Assembly: GCA_023168345.1 (NCBI GenBank)
Contig: AP025689.1
Location: 3,864,001 to 3,928,000, forward strand
Source of the DNA: Lysinibacillus sp. PLM2
GTDB lineage: Bacteria; Bacillota; Bacilli; Bacillales_A; Planococcaceae
DNA: 64,000 bases
Direction: 5' to 3'
A model generated the notes under the pieces. That model was given only the letters and a program-made list of their open reading frames with translations. It was not told the DNA's origin and searched no databases. The position numbers were made by a program, and so were the translations under genes. This document shows positions 50,191-59,514 of this stretch, in pieces. How positions within the stretch are numbered: position 1 is the stretch's first letter; the number at the start of each line of letters is the position of its first letter.

Positions 50191-51390
50191 TATAGTTATA
50201 AATTGCAAAATCGTACCACCTATAATTCCAGTTAATACAATTAACCAAGGGGACAGCTTCCAATACTGAAGCATACTAAATAAAATTGCAGCAAATACAA
50301 AATCAACTGGACTAAGAATAGTTGTGCTAAATATTGGATCATAAAATGCAGCTATTAAAATACCTACTACAGCCGCATTTACCCCAATAAACGCTCCTTT
50401 AATTTTATTATTTTTTCGAAGCAAATTCCAAAATGGCAAAGTTCCAAAAACAAGTAAAAAGGCTGGTAAAAAGATTGCAACCGTAGCAATCAAACCACCT
50501 AACCATCCATTCATAATTGCTCCTAAGTAAGCAGCAAATGTGAATAGAGGTCCTGGTACAGCTTGGGTTACACCATATCCTGCAAGGAATGCTTCTTCAC
50601 TTACCCATCCGTTTGGAACAAACTCGTTTTCAAGTAATGGTAAGACCACATGTCCGCCTCCGAACACTAACGATCCCGCACGATAAACACTATCAAACAT
50701 CGCAACCCATTCTAGTTTTGTCACTTCTCTTAAGATAGGTAGAAAGATTAGTAGACCAAAAAATAAAGCAAGACAGGATGCACCAAACCCTTTGGAAATC
50801 GGAAATTTGGAAATCGACTCATCGCTACCCTTTTCCTGTTTATATATGAAAAAACCAAGAATAGCAGCAAATAAAATAATCGTAATTTGCGAAAATGCCG
50901 TTTGCCATAATAATGCGACAGCTAACGCTAACAGAATCATTGCTTTTCTAATTAAGTCTGGGGCGAGGTTTTTTGCCATCCCTAAAATTGCATGAGCAAC
51001 AACAGCAACTGCCACGACTTTTAATCCATGAATCCAACCAGCATCACCAACATCAAATCCTTGTAGTGCAAGAGCAAATAGAATTAAGACGATGACAGAA
51101 GGCAATGTAAAACCGAGAAAAGAGATAATGCCACCTAGTACTCCTCCGCGAATAACCCCTATTCCTATCCCCACTTGGCTACTCGCAGGGCCAGGTAAGA
51201 ATTGGCATAGTGCAACTAATTCCGCATAACTTTTCTCATCCATCCACTTACGTCTTCGAACATATTCCTCGTGGAAATAGCCTAAGTGTGCAGTCGGACC
51301 TCCAAAGGATGTTAACCCTAATCGTGTTGAGACGAATAATATCTCAAGTAACGTTTTAATTGTGATTTTTTTCGAGCTGTTTTGATTCAT
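50188..51390 (-). CDS. chrA: chromate transporter ChrA, two-domain form
   Basis: 400 residues, CHR family, with two homologous halves of about six helices. The first half has LGLTSFGGPTAHLGYFHEEYV and ALCQFLPGPASSQVGIGIG; the second half has AGSLVFGGGHVVLPLLENEFV and AGYGVTQAVPGPLFTFAAYLG. These duplicated FGG and PGP motifs are the family signature. It exports chromate in some bacteria; physiological substrate here is unproved. Confidence 0.92.
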   Translation of the reverse strand: MNQNSSKKITIKTLLEILFVSTRLGLTSFGGPTAHLGYFHEEYVRRRKWMDEKSYAELVALCQFLPGPASSQVGIGIGVIRGGVLGGIISFLGFTLPSVIVLILFALALQGFDVGDAGWIHGLKVVAVAVVAHAILGMAKNLAPDLIRKAMILLALAVALLWQTAFSQITIILFAAILGFFIYKQEKGSDESISKFPISKGFGASCLALFFGLLIFLPILREVTKLEWVAMFDSVYRAGSLVFGGGHVVLPLLENEFVPNGWVSEEAFLAGYGVTQAVPGPLFTFAAYLGAIMNGWLGGLIATVAIFLPAFLLVFGTLPFWNLLRKNNKIKGAFIGVNAAVVGILIAAFYDPIFSTTILSPVDFVFAAILFSMLQYWKLSPWLIVLTGIIGGTILQFITI

Positions 51391-51513
51391 TTATCATTCT
51401 CCAAAGACAGATATTTATTATTATTCCTATAATAATAACAAACAATAAGAACAAAACTATTAAAATCCATTAAATCTTTACATAAGTTTAACAATTAGTT
51501 TTTTGACTGTTTT

Positions 51514-51705
51514 TTATTCAGCACTATTTTTTTCTTCAATTAACTTCTTAACTTCTTCCACGACATATTTTGCACCGCTGATCGTACAGTAAATTACTGT
51601 GAAAATAAGTGTTAAAATTGATGCTATATAAAAATCCCGTATTAATAGTGAAAGTAAAATTAAAACGATGAGCATTATAAACGTTCCTAAAAATGCATAT
51701 CCCAT
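51514..51705 (-). CDS. small membrane protein, unknown function
   Basis: 63 residues from MGYAFLGTFIMLIVLILL: two membrane helices (about 4-20 and 24-45) and a charged amphipathic tail KYVVEEVKKLIEEKNS. Start chosen after AGGGGATGG; a longer start at 51744 has no better site. I do not recognise the family. It stands alone between chrA and the permease. Confidence 0.6.
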   Translation of the reverse strand: MGYAFLGTFIMLIVLILLSLLIRDFYIASILTLIFTVIYCTISGAKYVVEEVKKLIEEKNSAE

Positions 51706-51947
51706 CTCAATCCATCCCCTTATGTTTTTGTAATATTTTACCACAACAGCCCTTGGAAATGACCAAATATACTATTTAATCAGAATATTACAATTTATAT
51801 TTTAAAATTAAGGAATTTCTTACCTTTAATTTCCCAAAAAATAAAGAATTACTATATAAATACTGATTTTTCTTAATAAATATTTGACCATAACTAAATT
51901 AACAGATAGAATTTTTACATATTTCAAAAAAGAATAGGTGTATTAAC

Positions 51948-53333
51948 TTGAACAATTTATTTCGTAAAAAGGATATTTCACAGTTATTGAATAAAACGAA
52001 TACTGTGCAATTACCTAAAACGCTTGGTGCATTTGATCTAATTATGCTTGGTGTAGGTGCTATTGTAGGAACGGGTATATTCATTCTCCCCGGAACAGTA
52101 TCAGCCACTCATTCAGGCCCAGCGATTGTTTTTTCATTTATTATTGCAGCCATTGTTTGTGCACTTGCGGGAATGTGCTATTCTGAGTTTTCCTCATCAG
52201 TTCCTGTAACTGGTAGTGCCTATACATATGGGTACATTGTATTTGGTGAAATTGTAGCCTGGTTTGTAGGATGGGCATTAGTCTTAGAATACGGACTAGC
52301 ATCTGCATCCGTAGCAACCGGATGGTCTTCATACTTCGTCAATCTAGTAGAAGGATTGGGCATTCATATTCCAGCTGCATTAGCCGGACCTTTTGATCCT
52401 ACAAATGGAACATATATTAACTTACCAGCAATTTTTATTGTTTTAATTATTTCTTTTTTATTAACACTGGGGATGCAGGAATCCACACGAATCAATAAAA
52501 TAATGGTGTTCGTTAAAGTAGGGGTTATTTTACTATTTATACTCGTAGGTGTTTTTTATGTAGAGCCTGCAAACTGGCAACCCTTTACCCCATTTGGCAT
52601 TAATGGTGTCTTTACTGGAGCCGCCCTCGTATTCTTTGCGTACTTAGGTTTTGATGCAGTATCTTCTGCAGCTGAGGAAGTTAAGAATCCTCAAAGAAAT
52701 TTACCTATAGGAATTATCGGTTCTTTATTAATATGTACTTTACTATATGTATTCGTTTCGTTAGTTCTAACAGGTATTGTTTCGTATACAGATCTTAATG
52801 TAACGGATCCAGTAAGCTTTGCTATGCAAATAGCAGGACAAAATTGGGTGTCTGGAATTATATCATTAGGTGCGGTCTTTGGTATGATGACCGTTATTCT
52901 TGTTATGATTTATGGTGGGACAAGACTTCTTTATGCCCTTGGTCGTGACGGTTTATTACCTAAGGTTATGCAAGAATTAAACCCTAAACATCAAACGCCT
53001 GTGAAGAACACTTGGTTTTTCGGCATTTTAATTGCTATATGTGCAGGTCTAGTACCATTAGGCAAGCTAGCAGAGTTAGTCAATATGGGGACATTAATTG
53101 CTTTTATGGTCGTTTCGATTGGCATAATTTTTCTACGCAAAAATAAGCAGATACCTTCTGATGGATTTAAAGTCCCTTTATATCCAGTCATTCCAATCTT
53201 ATCCTTTTTGGCTTGTCTATTTTTAATCAGCCAGCTTTCAGTTGATACTTGGATTGCCTGTGGAATATGGTTTTTAGTCGGAATGGTCTTCTATTTCTTA
53301 TATGGCCGAACTCATAGCACAATGAATAAATAG
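51948..53333 (+). CDS. APC-superfamily amino acid permease
   Basis: 461 residues, twelve membrane helices. Starts at TTG, seven bases after AGGTG. It has the APC signature at the first helix (LIMLGVGAIVGTGIFILPGT) and FFAYLGFDAVSSAAEEVKNPQRNLP in the sixth-helix region, typical of the cationic amino acid transporter subgroup (YfnA/YhdG-like). Substrate not defined. Monocistronic with a terminator. Confidence 0.9.
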   Translation: MNNLFRKKDISQLLNKTNTVQLPKTLGAFDLIMLGVGAIVGTGIFILPGTVSATHSGPAIVFSFIIAAIVCALAGMCYSEFSSSVPVTGSAYTYGYIVFGEIVAWFVGWALVLEYGLASASVATGWSSYFVNLVEGLGIHIPAALAGPFDPTNGTYINLPAIFIVLIISFLLTLGMQESTRINKIMVFVKVGVILLFILVGVFYVEPANWQPFTPFGINGVFTGAALVFFAYLGFDAVSSAAEEVKNPQRNLPIGIIGSLLICTLLYVFVSLVLTGIVSYTDLNVTDPVSFAMQIAGQNWVSGIISLGAVFGMMTVILVMIYGGTRLLYALGRDGLLPKVMQELNPKHQTPVKNTWFFGILIAICAGLVPLGKLAELVNMGTLIAFMVVSIGIIFLRKNKQIPSDGFKVPLYPVIPILSFLACLFLISQLSVDTWIACGIWFLVGMVFYFLYGRTHSTMNK

Positions 53334-53339
53334 GATTGT

Positions 53340-53378
53340 GCCCACATTGGTTTTTAAAACAAGTGTGGGCTTTTTTTA
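53340..53378 (+). terminator. terminator after the amino acid permease
   Basis: GCCCACATT pairs with AAGTGTGGGC (with one wobble) across an 11-base loop, followed by seven T. Confidence 0.88.
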
Positions 53379-53418
53379 TTACGAGAAGTAAACAACCGCT
53401 TTCTTCTGTAACTCACTA

Positions 53419-53427
53419 TGATATAAT
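53419..53427 (+). promoter_or_regulatory. extended -10 promoter of the M20 amidohydrolase gene
   Basis: TGATATAAT, an exact extended -10 element (TGnTATAAT), about 105 bases upstream of the start codon; the -35 region is weak. Confidence 0.6.
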
Positions 53428-53431
53428 CATG

Positions 53432-53462
53432 TTTAATTGTTCGAAATTTCAAAACAATTAAA
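53432..53462 (+). promoter_or_regulatory. palindromic operator candidate at the amidohydrolase promoter
   Basis: TTTAATTGTT and AACAATTAAA (10 of 10) flank an inner GAAATTTC palindrome. It begins four bases after the -10 box and so covers the expected transcription start. Confidence 0.6.
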
Positions 53463-53531
53463 ACAAAAAATCCTTTAGCGATCCTTTAGTAGGAAAACTA
53501 TTCATACTGTTTTATAAAGGGAGAGAAATGA

Positions 53532-54653
53532 ATGGAAAAGAAAAATTTAGACTTAGCGATTCAATTACGTCATGAGTTGCATGCGCATCCTGAACTTTCT
53601 TATCAAGAGTTTTGGACAAAGCAACATTTAATGGATTTCCTTAAATCGCACACTTCAAATTTGGACATCGTGGATAAAGGAAAATATTTTTATGCCATTT
53701 ACCGTGTCGGCGAAGATAGACCGAATATTGCCTTCCGCGCAGATTTTGATGCTCTTCCGATTCCTGAAACCATTGATTTACCTTGGGGCTCGCAATTCCC
53801 TGGCATTGCTCATAAATGTGGACATGATGGCCATTCAGCGACACTTGCTGGATTTGCTTTAGAAGTGGATCAAAAAGGGGCTGATCATAATATCTTCTTC
53901 CTTTTCCAGCATGCTGAGGAAACTGGACAAGGTGCATATGAAGCACAAGAATTTATCGACGAAGAAAATATCGATGAAATTTTTGGATATCATAATATGT
54001 CAGGATTACAAGAAGGGGTTGTGGGTGTAATCGATGGTACTGCACACTGTGCATCTCGAGGAATGTCTATAAAAATGATTGGCTCTCCATCCCATGCTAG
54101 TGAGCCTGAAAATGGCATTAACCCTGCATATACAATTTCCAAAATTATTGATAGCATTCCACAGTTTACTTCAGCAGAAAACAATGAAGGTTTAGTACTA
54201 TGTACGATTATCCAAATAGATGTTGGTTCAGAAAACTATGGTATTTCTGCTCATGAAGGAACATTACGAATGACGATTCGAGCGGAGAAAGAAGAAGAAT
54301 TAAACCGACTTCAACACAATATTGAAGGGCTCGCAAATAGACTTTGTGAAGAACAAGGTATAAAAGTTAGTTTTACATATCATGATGAATTCCCTGAAAC
54401 AGTTAATCATAAAGAAAGCTCTGATAAAATTCGTGGAATTTGTAAAGAAAAGAACTTACCAATATTTGAGCTTTCAAAGGCTTATCGCCCTTCAGAAGAT
54501 TACGGTTACTATTTGAAAAAAACAAAAGGAGCTTATTGCTTTATTGGTAACGGAGAAAATTATCCTGCCTTGCACACTTATGAATACGATTTCCGTGATG
54601 AAAATATTGAAATTGGTGTAGAGTTATTTAAAGGACTTGCAGGAGTAAAATAG
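53532..54653 (+). CDS. M20-family amidohydrolase/peptidase
   Basis: 373 residues, zinc-dependent amidase of the IAA-amino acid hydrolase/N-acyl-amino acid amidohydrolase group. Metal ligands lie in HKCGHDGHSATLAG, QHAEETGQGA and FGYHNMSG, and the dimerisation domain follows (about 180-290). GGGAGAG stands 5-6 bases before the ATG. Its promoter carries a palindrome, so it is likely regulated by its own inducer. The substrate is unknown. Confidence 0.9.
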   Translation: MEKKNLDLAIQLRHELHAHPELSYQEFWTKQHLMDFLKSHTSNLDIVDKGKYFYAIYRVGEDRPNIAFRADFDALPIPETIDLPWGSQFPGIAHKCGHDGHSATLAGFALEVDQKGADHNIFFLFQHAEETGQGAYEAQEFIDEENIDEIFGYHNMSGLQEGVVGVIDGTAHCASRGMSIKMIGSPSHASEPENGINPAYTISKIIDSIPQFTSAENNEGLVLCTIIQIDVGSENYGISAHEGTLRMTIRAEKEEELNRLQHNIEGLANRLCEEQGIKVSFTYHDEFPETVNHKESSDKIRGICKEKNLPIFELSKAYRPSEDYGYYLKKTKGAYCFIGNGENYPALHTYEYDFRDENIEIGVELFKGLAGVK

Positions 54654-54659
54654 AAATAT

Positions 54660-54692
54660 AAAGATGCTTCTAAGATAGGAGCATCTTTTTTA
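54660..54692 (+). terminator. terminator after the amidohydrolase gene
   Basis: AAAGATGCTTC pairs with GGAGCATCTTT (one mismatch) followed by T. Confidence 0.85.
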
Positions 54693-54812
54693 TTCATATA
54701 GTAGGCATTGTAAAAATATCAATTTATTAGTACAAGCTATATGAAAGGTTTAATTGTAACGTAATGTCGTTATAGTCGTCTATCTTTATAAGGATAGTTT
54801 GGAGGTCTTATT

Positions 54813-56495
54813 TTGAAAAAAGGAATATATATTATATTATCGCTCGCTATCATTGTATCGGGAGTGTTTATATTTATGCATTTTAATTCTAATTCGCAGT
54901 CTAATGCTGAAGATGACAACATTTCGGAAAAAGAAACTATGACACCTGTGCCTGAAGAAACACCAGAACAGCTTGTTTCTGAAATAATTTCACTCTCAAA
55001 GGAAGGGAAAATCATTGATTTCCCTTATCAAGCCGGGATATCAGAGCTAACGGAGATCAACGAAGCATTGGGAGAACCATCGATTACGGATGAATCGATT
55101 CTTGGAAATTATGCTACCTATTCCAATGAGGTAACAATTGGTTTCCAGGACAATCTTTCTTTTGACTTACGCTCATACGATAAACGATTACAACAAATTC
55201 ATCTCTCTAATATAAAAAAGGTGCAAGGTGAACCAACTGAAATCAAATATTATAAAGATGACACAACCGATCAAATCATACTTATTTATCAGGTAAATTC
55301 AACTTATCAGCTAAAATGGATACTTCCAAACCCTACGGAATTAAATAGTGATCCTGTCGTGCATCATATTTCCATCTATACTGAACCGCCAGTCAGTGCT
55401 GAGATATTAACGCTTCTAAAAGAAATGTCCCTTGAGGAGAAAATTGGTCAGATGATATTTGCTGGAGTAGATGGGACTACATTTGACTCACATGCATTAA
55501 GTTTAATTCACGATTACAAAGTAGGGGGCATCATTTTTAATAAGAAGAACTTTTCTTCTGCTGAACAAACAATTCAATACTTGAACAAAATTAGAAATGA
55601 AAATACAAGTAATAAAATCCCTTTATTTCTCGGAGTTGACCAAGAAGGAGGGATTGTTGCGAAATTACCAGGCAATCTCACACCTATTCCAACAAATCTT
55701 GAGATAGGAAAAGTAAATAACACTGATTTTTCCAACTCGATTGGACAATTACTCGGTAAAGAAGTAAAAGCATATGGCTTTAATATGAACTTTGCACCAG
55801 TTCTTGATATCAACAGTAATCCGAACAATCCTGTTATTGGAAATCGATCCTTTGGAAATAGCGCTGACCTAGTTGGCCGACTGGGTATTGCAACGATGAA
55901 TGGAATACAATCCGAAAACGTTATTGCTGTTGTAAAGCACTTCCCTGGCCATGGGGATACTTCTACAGATTCACATCTTGAATTGCCAAGGGTCAATAAA
56001 TCTCTTGAAGAGTTACAACAATTGGAGCTACTACCTTTCCAACAGGCAATTGCTGAAGGTGCTGATGTCGTAATGATTGCACATATTTTGTTACCAAAAA
56101 TCGATTCAACCAATCCTTCCTCAATGTCAAAGGTCGTGATATCAGACATATTACGAAAGCAGCTTCAATATGATGGTGTCGTTATTACAGATGATATGAC
56201 AATGGAAGCGATCATCGATAACTTCGATATAGGGGATGCTTCTGTTCAGTCTGTTAAAGCTGGCGTCGATATTGTGATGGTTGCCCATGGTTTCGAAAAT
56301 GCGATTGATATATATGAATCATTGAAAACTGCCGTTGAAAATGGTGAACTCTCTGAAGAACGAATTAATGAAAGCATTATTCGGATTTTACAGCTAAAAG
56401 AAAAATATCAGTTGAAGGATGAACAAATCGAAAGCGTTGATGTTCATGCACTTAATGTGCAAATAAGCAAAGTGCTGAATGAGTATAAGGAATAA
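54813..56495 (+). CDS. DUF4309-like domain fused to a GH3 beta-N-acetylhexosaminidase
   Basis: 560 residues from a TTG seven bases after GGAGG. An N-terminal membrane anchor or signal (about 3-23) is followed by an acidic linker, a DUF4309-type domain (about 50-195, LVSEIISLSKEGKIIDFPYQ through HHISIYTEP), and a GH3 catalytic domain (about 205-545). GH3 has KHFPGHGDTSTDSHLELP (the NagZ His-Asp dyad loop) and the nucleophile in ITDDMTMEAI. Expected to release GlcNAc from muropeptides outside the membrane. The fusion to a DUF4309 domain is not typical of NagZ. Confidence 0.87.
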   Translation: MKKGIYIILSLAIIVSGVFIFMHFNSNSQSNAEDDNISEKETMTPVPEETPEQLVSEIISLSKEGKIIDFPYQAGISELTEINEALGEPSITDESILGNYATYSNEVTIGFQDNLSFDLRSYDKRLQQIHLSNIKKVQGEPTEIKYYKDDTTDQIILIYQVNSTYQLKWILPNPTELNSDPVVHHISIYTEPPVSAEILTLLKEMSLEEKIGQMIFAGVDGTTFDSHALSLIHDYKVGGIIFNKKNFSSAEQTIQYLNKIRNENTSNKIPLFLGVDQEGGIVAKLPGNLTPIPTNLEIGKVNNTDFSNSIGQLLGKEVKAYGFNMNFAPVLDINSNPNNPVIGNRSFGNSADLVGRLGIATMNGIQSENVIAVVKHFPGHGDTSTDSHLELPRVNKSLEELQQLELLPFQQAIAEGADVVMIAHILLPKIDSTNPSSMSKVVISDILRKQLQYDGVVITDDMTMEAIIDNFDIGDASVQSVKAGVDIVMVAHGFENAIDIYESLKTAVENGELSEERINESIIRILQLKEKYQLKDEQIESVDVHALNVQISKVLNEYKE

Positions 56496-56557
56496 TTTCT
56501 ATTGTCTTTTCAAGGACATCTGTCACATAGTTGTATATAGTAAAGATAGGTGATGAG

Positions 56558-57316
56558 ATGAATACAAAAATGTATGTAAACAAGGAGAATCTTCTTGCGG
56601 GAATTACGTTAAAAGACAAGAAGGAATTTGAATTCAATAATATGGCACTACACATTTGCGAAGAGGAAGAACACATTATTCAAAATCGAATGAAGCTGGC
56701 TAACCTTCTTCAGTGCCGTGTCGAGGATTTTGTTTGTGCCAATCAAACCCATAGTGCTAATGTCCATAAAGTGACGGTAGAAGATAAAAGTAGAGGCGCA
56801 CTATCTTTGAATAATGCCATTCCAAATACGGATGCCCTTTACACCTATGAATCAAACGTTCTCTTATGTACTTTTACGGCAGATTGTGTTCCAGTTGTTT
56901 TTCACCATGAAAAAAAAGGACTCATTGGTGTCATTCATTCTGGCTGGCAGGGAACTGTTAAAGAAATCACATTAAAGGTATTTAACAAGTTGATCGAAGA
57001 AGAAGGCTGTAATCCTGAAGGTTTCCAAGTTATCCTAGGCCCAGCTTTAAGTCAAGAGAAGTTCGAAGTAGATGAGGATGTTTATATTCGCTTTAGAGAC
57101 TTAGGATATGCAGATGAGTTTATGTATTATAAAGATAAGACCCACAAGTTTCATATTGATAATCAACAAACCGTAAAAAAGCAATGTGAGCTAGCGGGTA
57201 TTCCTTCTGTCAATATTGCGATTGATCGTACTTGCACATTCTTAAGTGACGAAGGCTTTTCCTATCGTCAGGACAAAAAGAGTGGCAGACATTTAAGTTT
57301 TATAATGAAGAAATGA
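56558..57316 (+). CDS. YfiH/LACC1-family polyphenol oxidase or purine nucleoside phosphorylase
   Basis: 252 residues from MNTKMYVNKENLLAGIT; AGGTGATGAG precedes this ATG, so the upstream ATG is not used. Zinc-type Cys/His motifs CANQTHSANVH, CTFTADCVPVVFHH and GVIHSGWQGTVKEI are those of the DUF152/YfiH (laccase-domain 1) family, which includes purine nucleoside phosphorylases. A second copy may exist in the ylm cluster. It follows the GH3 gene by about 60 bases and may be cotranscribed; a terminator follows. Confidence 0.85.
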   Translation: MNTKMYVNKENLLAGITLKDKKEFEFNNMALHICEEEEHIIQNRMKLANLLQCRVEDFVCANQTHSANVHKVTVEDKSRGALSLNNAIPNTDALYTYESNVLLCTFTADCVPVVFHHEKKGLIGVIHSGWQGTVKEITLKVFNKLIEEEGCNPEGFQVILGPALSQEKFEVDEDVYIRFRDLGYADEFMYYKDKTHKFHIDNQQTVKKQCELAGIPSVNIAIDRTCTFLSDEGFSYRQDKKSGRHLSFIMKK

Positions 57317-57340
57317 AGCTGAGGCTAGAACAAAAGTGAT

Positions 57341-57380
57341 AAATCTGCTATTCAGGTACAAACTGATTAGCAGATTTTTG
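57341..57380 (+). terminator. terminator after the YfiH-like gene
   Basis: AAATCTGCTA pairs with TAGCAGATTT (10 of 10) across a 17-base loop, followed by TTGG. Confidence 0.75.
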
Positions 57381-57394
57381 GTTTAGCATTATGT

Positions 57395-57650
57395 TGCTTT
57401 CCACTTCGGCGGACGCGCACGGACGAGCTTCGAGCCTCCTCAAGCTTTTCTATGCGGGGCTCGGGGGTCAACAGGACGTTGGTCATGTCGCTGATGCATG
57501 AGGAAGTGGCGTATCAGCGACAAGTGACGGTTTTAGCCTTTGTTCCTCTATCTCTTACATCCGCAGGAAGGCTTTGCCTTGCTTCGAAAGCGAAACGGCA
57601 GATGCACTCGCCGCCTACGTTCCGAGCAATAAATGATCATAGCAAATAAT
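57395..57650. repeat. GC-rich intergenic repeat-like element
   Basis: About 250 bases much richer in G+C than the neighbours, between two convergent terminated genes. Near its ends GGCGGACGCGCACGG and CGCCGCCTACGTTCCG-like sequences are inverted. The text (GAGCCTCCTC, GCGGGGCTC, CCGCAGGA, TCGCCGCC) resembles the repeated intergenic sequences I recall from Lysinibacillus/Bacillus genomes. A perfect 10-base-pair stem (TGTCGCTGAT/ATCAGCGACA, 57486-57522) lies in the middle. A 65-codon open frame across it is not a gene. Confidence 0.6.
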
Positions 57651-57707
57651 TCCAACTTTAAAAAAGAAATAAATTAAAAGTTTATTTATGTCCTAGCCTG
57701 TTTTTTT

Positions 57708-58379
57708 TTATAGCTTTTCAACCTTTACACCATTATTTTGAAGAAGATTTATGTAAAATGGATCCTTACCTATTGCATATACTCGGTCACAGAAAGTCAT
57801 CACTTCATTCATATCATGAGAAGTATATAAAATGATTTTCCCTTGCTCTTTAGCTAAACGAACTAAATATTTCCCAATTTCATTTTTAGACTTCATATCG
57901 ATGCCCACTGTCGGCTCGTCTAATAGAATTAGTGATGGGTCATTTAGTAAACTTATAGCAATATTTAATTTACGCTTCATCCCACCTGATAAATCCTTTA
58001 CTTTTTCCTTCCAGCTGGTTAGCTGCATATCTAAACATAACTGCCGGCATTCTTCCTTTGTTCGCCTTTTCCAGGATAACTTTTCGAAGAATAGCATATT
58101 CTGTTCAACGGTAAACTCTTCCCAAACGGATATTTCTTGCGGGACATATCCAATCATTTTTCGAATAACATCTACTTTTTTACCATATTCAACATTGTTT
58201 AAATGAATAGAACCTTTTGTAGGCTTGATAATCGTTGCTAAAAGTGTTAATAGGGTTGATTTACCTGCACCATTTTCACCTACTAAACCGACTACCTCTC
58301 CAGGTTGAATTTGGAAGGAGAATCGCTCAAGTATTTTCCTTTTTCCATAGTTTTTGTCTAATTCAATAACATTAAGCAT
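57708..58379 (-). CDS. ABC-2 type exporter ATP-binding protein
   Basis: 223 residues, shorter than usual. Walker A GENGAGKSTLL, signature LSGGMKRKLNIAISLL and Walker B LILLDEPTVGID are intact. AAGGAGAT precedes the ATG; it overlaps permease 2 by eight bases. Last gene of the four-gene operon that runs from 62515. The drug-efflux class of the permeases suggests export, but substrate is unknown. Confidence 0.9.
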   Translation of the reverse strand: MLNVIELDKNYGKRKILERFSFQIQPGEVVGLVGENGAGKSTLLTLLATIIKPTKGSIHLNNVEYGKKVDVIRKMIGYVPQEISVWEEFTVEQNMLFFEKLSWKRRTKEECRQLCLDMQLTSWKEKVKDLSGGMKRKLNIAISLLNDPSLILLDEPTVGIDMKSKNEIGKYLVRLAKEQGKIILYTSHDMNEVMTFCDRVYAIGKDPFYINLLQNNGVKVEKL

Positions 58380-59514
58380 TTAATTTATCTCCTTTCCAAT
58401 ACCATACGAATAGCATACCTAAAAGAAAACTTAGCCAGAAGGAAGGGATTTCCTCAATAATTAGACTATGCACTGGGCTAATGTTTTTAACCCATTGCCA
58501 GTTTTCAATTACTCCTTCAATTGGTAATATTCCGCCACCTAGTAGGATAAGCATAAGGGTCACTCCTATTGAGCTAACATAGTATTGAAGCTGCTGTCTA
58601 AATAGCTGTGCAAATAAAAAGGCTAAAATGTTTATGACGATTCTGAAAAAGAAAATGGACAGTATGATTGAAATATCTAGAGACTCCTGTAATACGGCAC
58701 TTATTAAAATAAGTCCTACGGTATCTATACTTAATAAAAGTACTGTGTAGATAACTAAATTGTACATGGAGTATTTTTTAAAAGAATAGGAAGTAAAAAT
58801 CCATCTCATTTGAAGCTCTTTTCTTTTTTCTTTTAATACCCAGTCAAATAGAAAGAAGGTTGAAATCATCATACAAAATGCCCATATTCCCCATATTTGG
58901 AAGAACATTGGTGTAGTCTCTACAATATTTGTGCTTGATGTATCTTTATCAATATAATTAAAACTTGTTTGAAGTAGTTGCTGAGATTGTTGTTTATCTT
59001 TACTTGCCTGAACAACTTCCTCCCAATTCCACTCCTCATTCGTCCCATATTGTTCAAAAAGCTTCTTTACTTCATAAGCAGCTTTTGACCGAGATACTTC
59101 ATCTTGTACAGTTGCTTTTATCAACTCTATCACCGCAAAGTAAGCAATGGATCTGTTTGAAGAATAGGCTTCAATTAGTCGTTTATTTTGACCATTCTTC
59201 ACCAACTCCTCGTAATCTTTAGCAAGAATGATTACACTATCAAGCTCATGTTTTTTTAACTGATTTAATGCCTCTTTCTCATCTAATAGCTTCACATTTA
59301 AGTAGGGAGCCTTTTGAACATTTTTTATGAACTGATTCGTTAGCTCTGTCTTTTGCTCTACAACAATAGCGACGGGCACCTTCGTATCCTGACTCCACGA
59401 GCCAACTAATTGAACGGTAAAAATCGTAAAGGCAACGGGAAGCATCAACCAGAACAATAAGGATTTCCATTCTTTTTTCCATCTCAAAAATCTTGTAAAC
59501 AGAATTCCTTTCAC
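58372..59514 (-). CDS. ABC-2 type permease, second of two
   Basis: 380 residues, from a GTG six bases after GAGGTGG. Membrane helix at about 20-35, a large extracellular part (about 45-200), then five or six helices. This layout is the ABC2_membrane_3 type. It resembles permease 1 in layout but is divergent in sequence. It lies one base after permease 1 and overlaps the ATPase gene. Confidence 0.85.
   Translation of the reverse strand: MKGILFTRFLRWKKEWKSLLFWLMLPVAFTIFTVQLVGSWSQDTKVPVAIVVEQKTELTNQFIKNVQKAPYLNVKLLDEKEALNQLKKHELDSVIILAKDYEELVKNGQNKRLIEAYSSNRSIAYFAVIELIKATVQDEVSRSKAAYEVKKLFEQYGTNEEWNWEEVVQASKDKQQSQQLLQTSFNYIDKDTSSTNIVETTPMFFQIWGIWAFCMMISTFFLFDWVLKEKRKELQMRWIFTSYSFKKYSMYNLVIYTVLLLSIDTVGLILISAVLQESLDISIILSIFFFRIVINILAFLFAQLFRQQLQYYVSSIGVTLMLILLGGGILPIEGVIENWQWVKNISPVHSLIIEEIPSFWLSFLLGMLFVWYWKGDKLNA

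Noticed and set aside
57452-57649. Open frame of 65 codons inside the GC-rich repeat
   Set aside because: No ribosome binding site; coding-like appearance is due to its GC-rich repeat composition.
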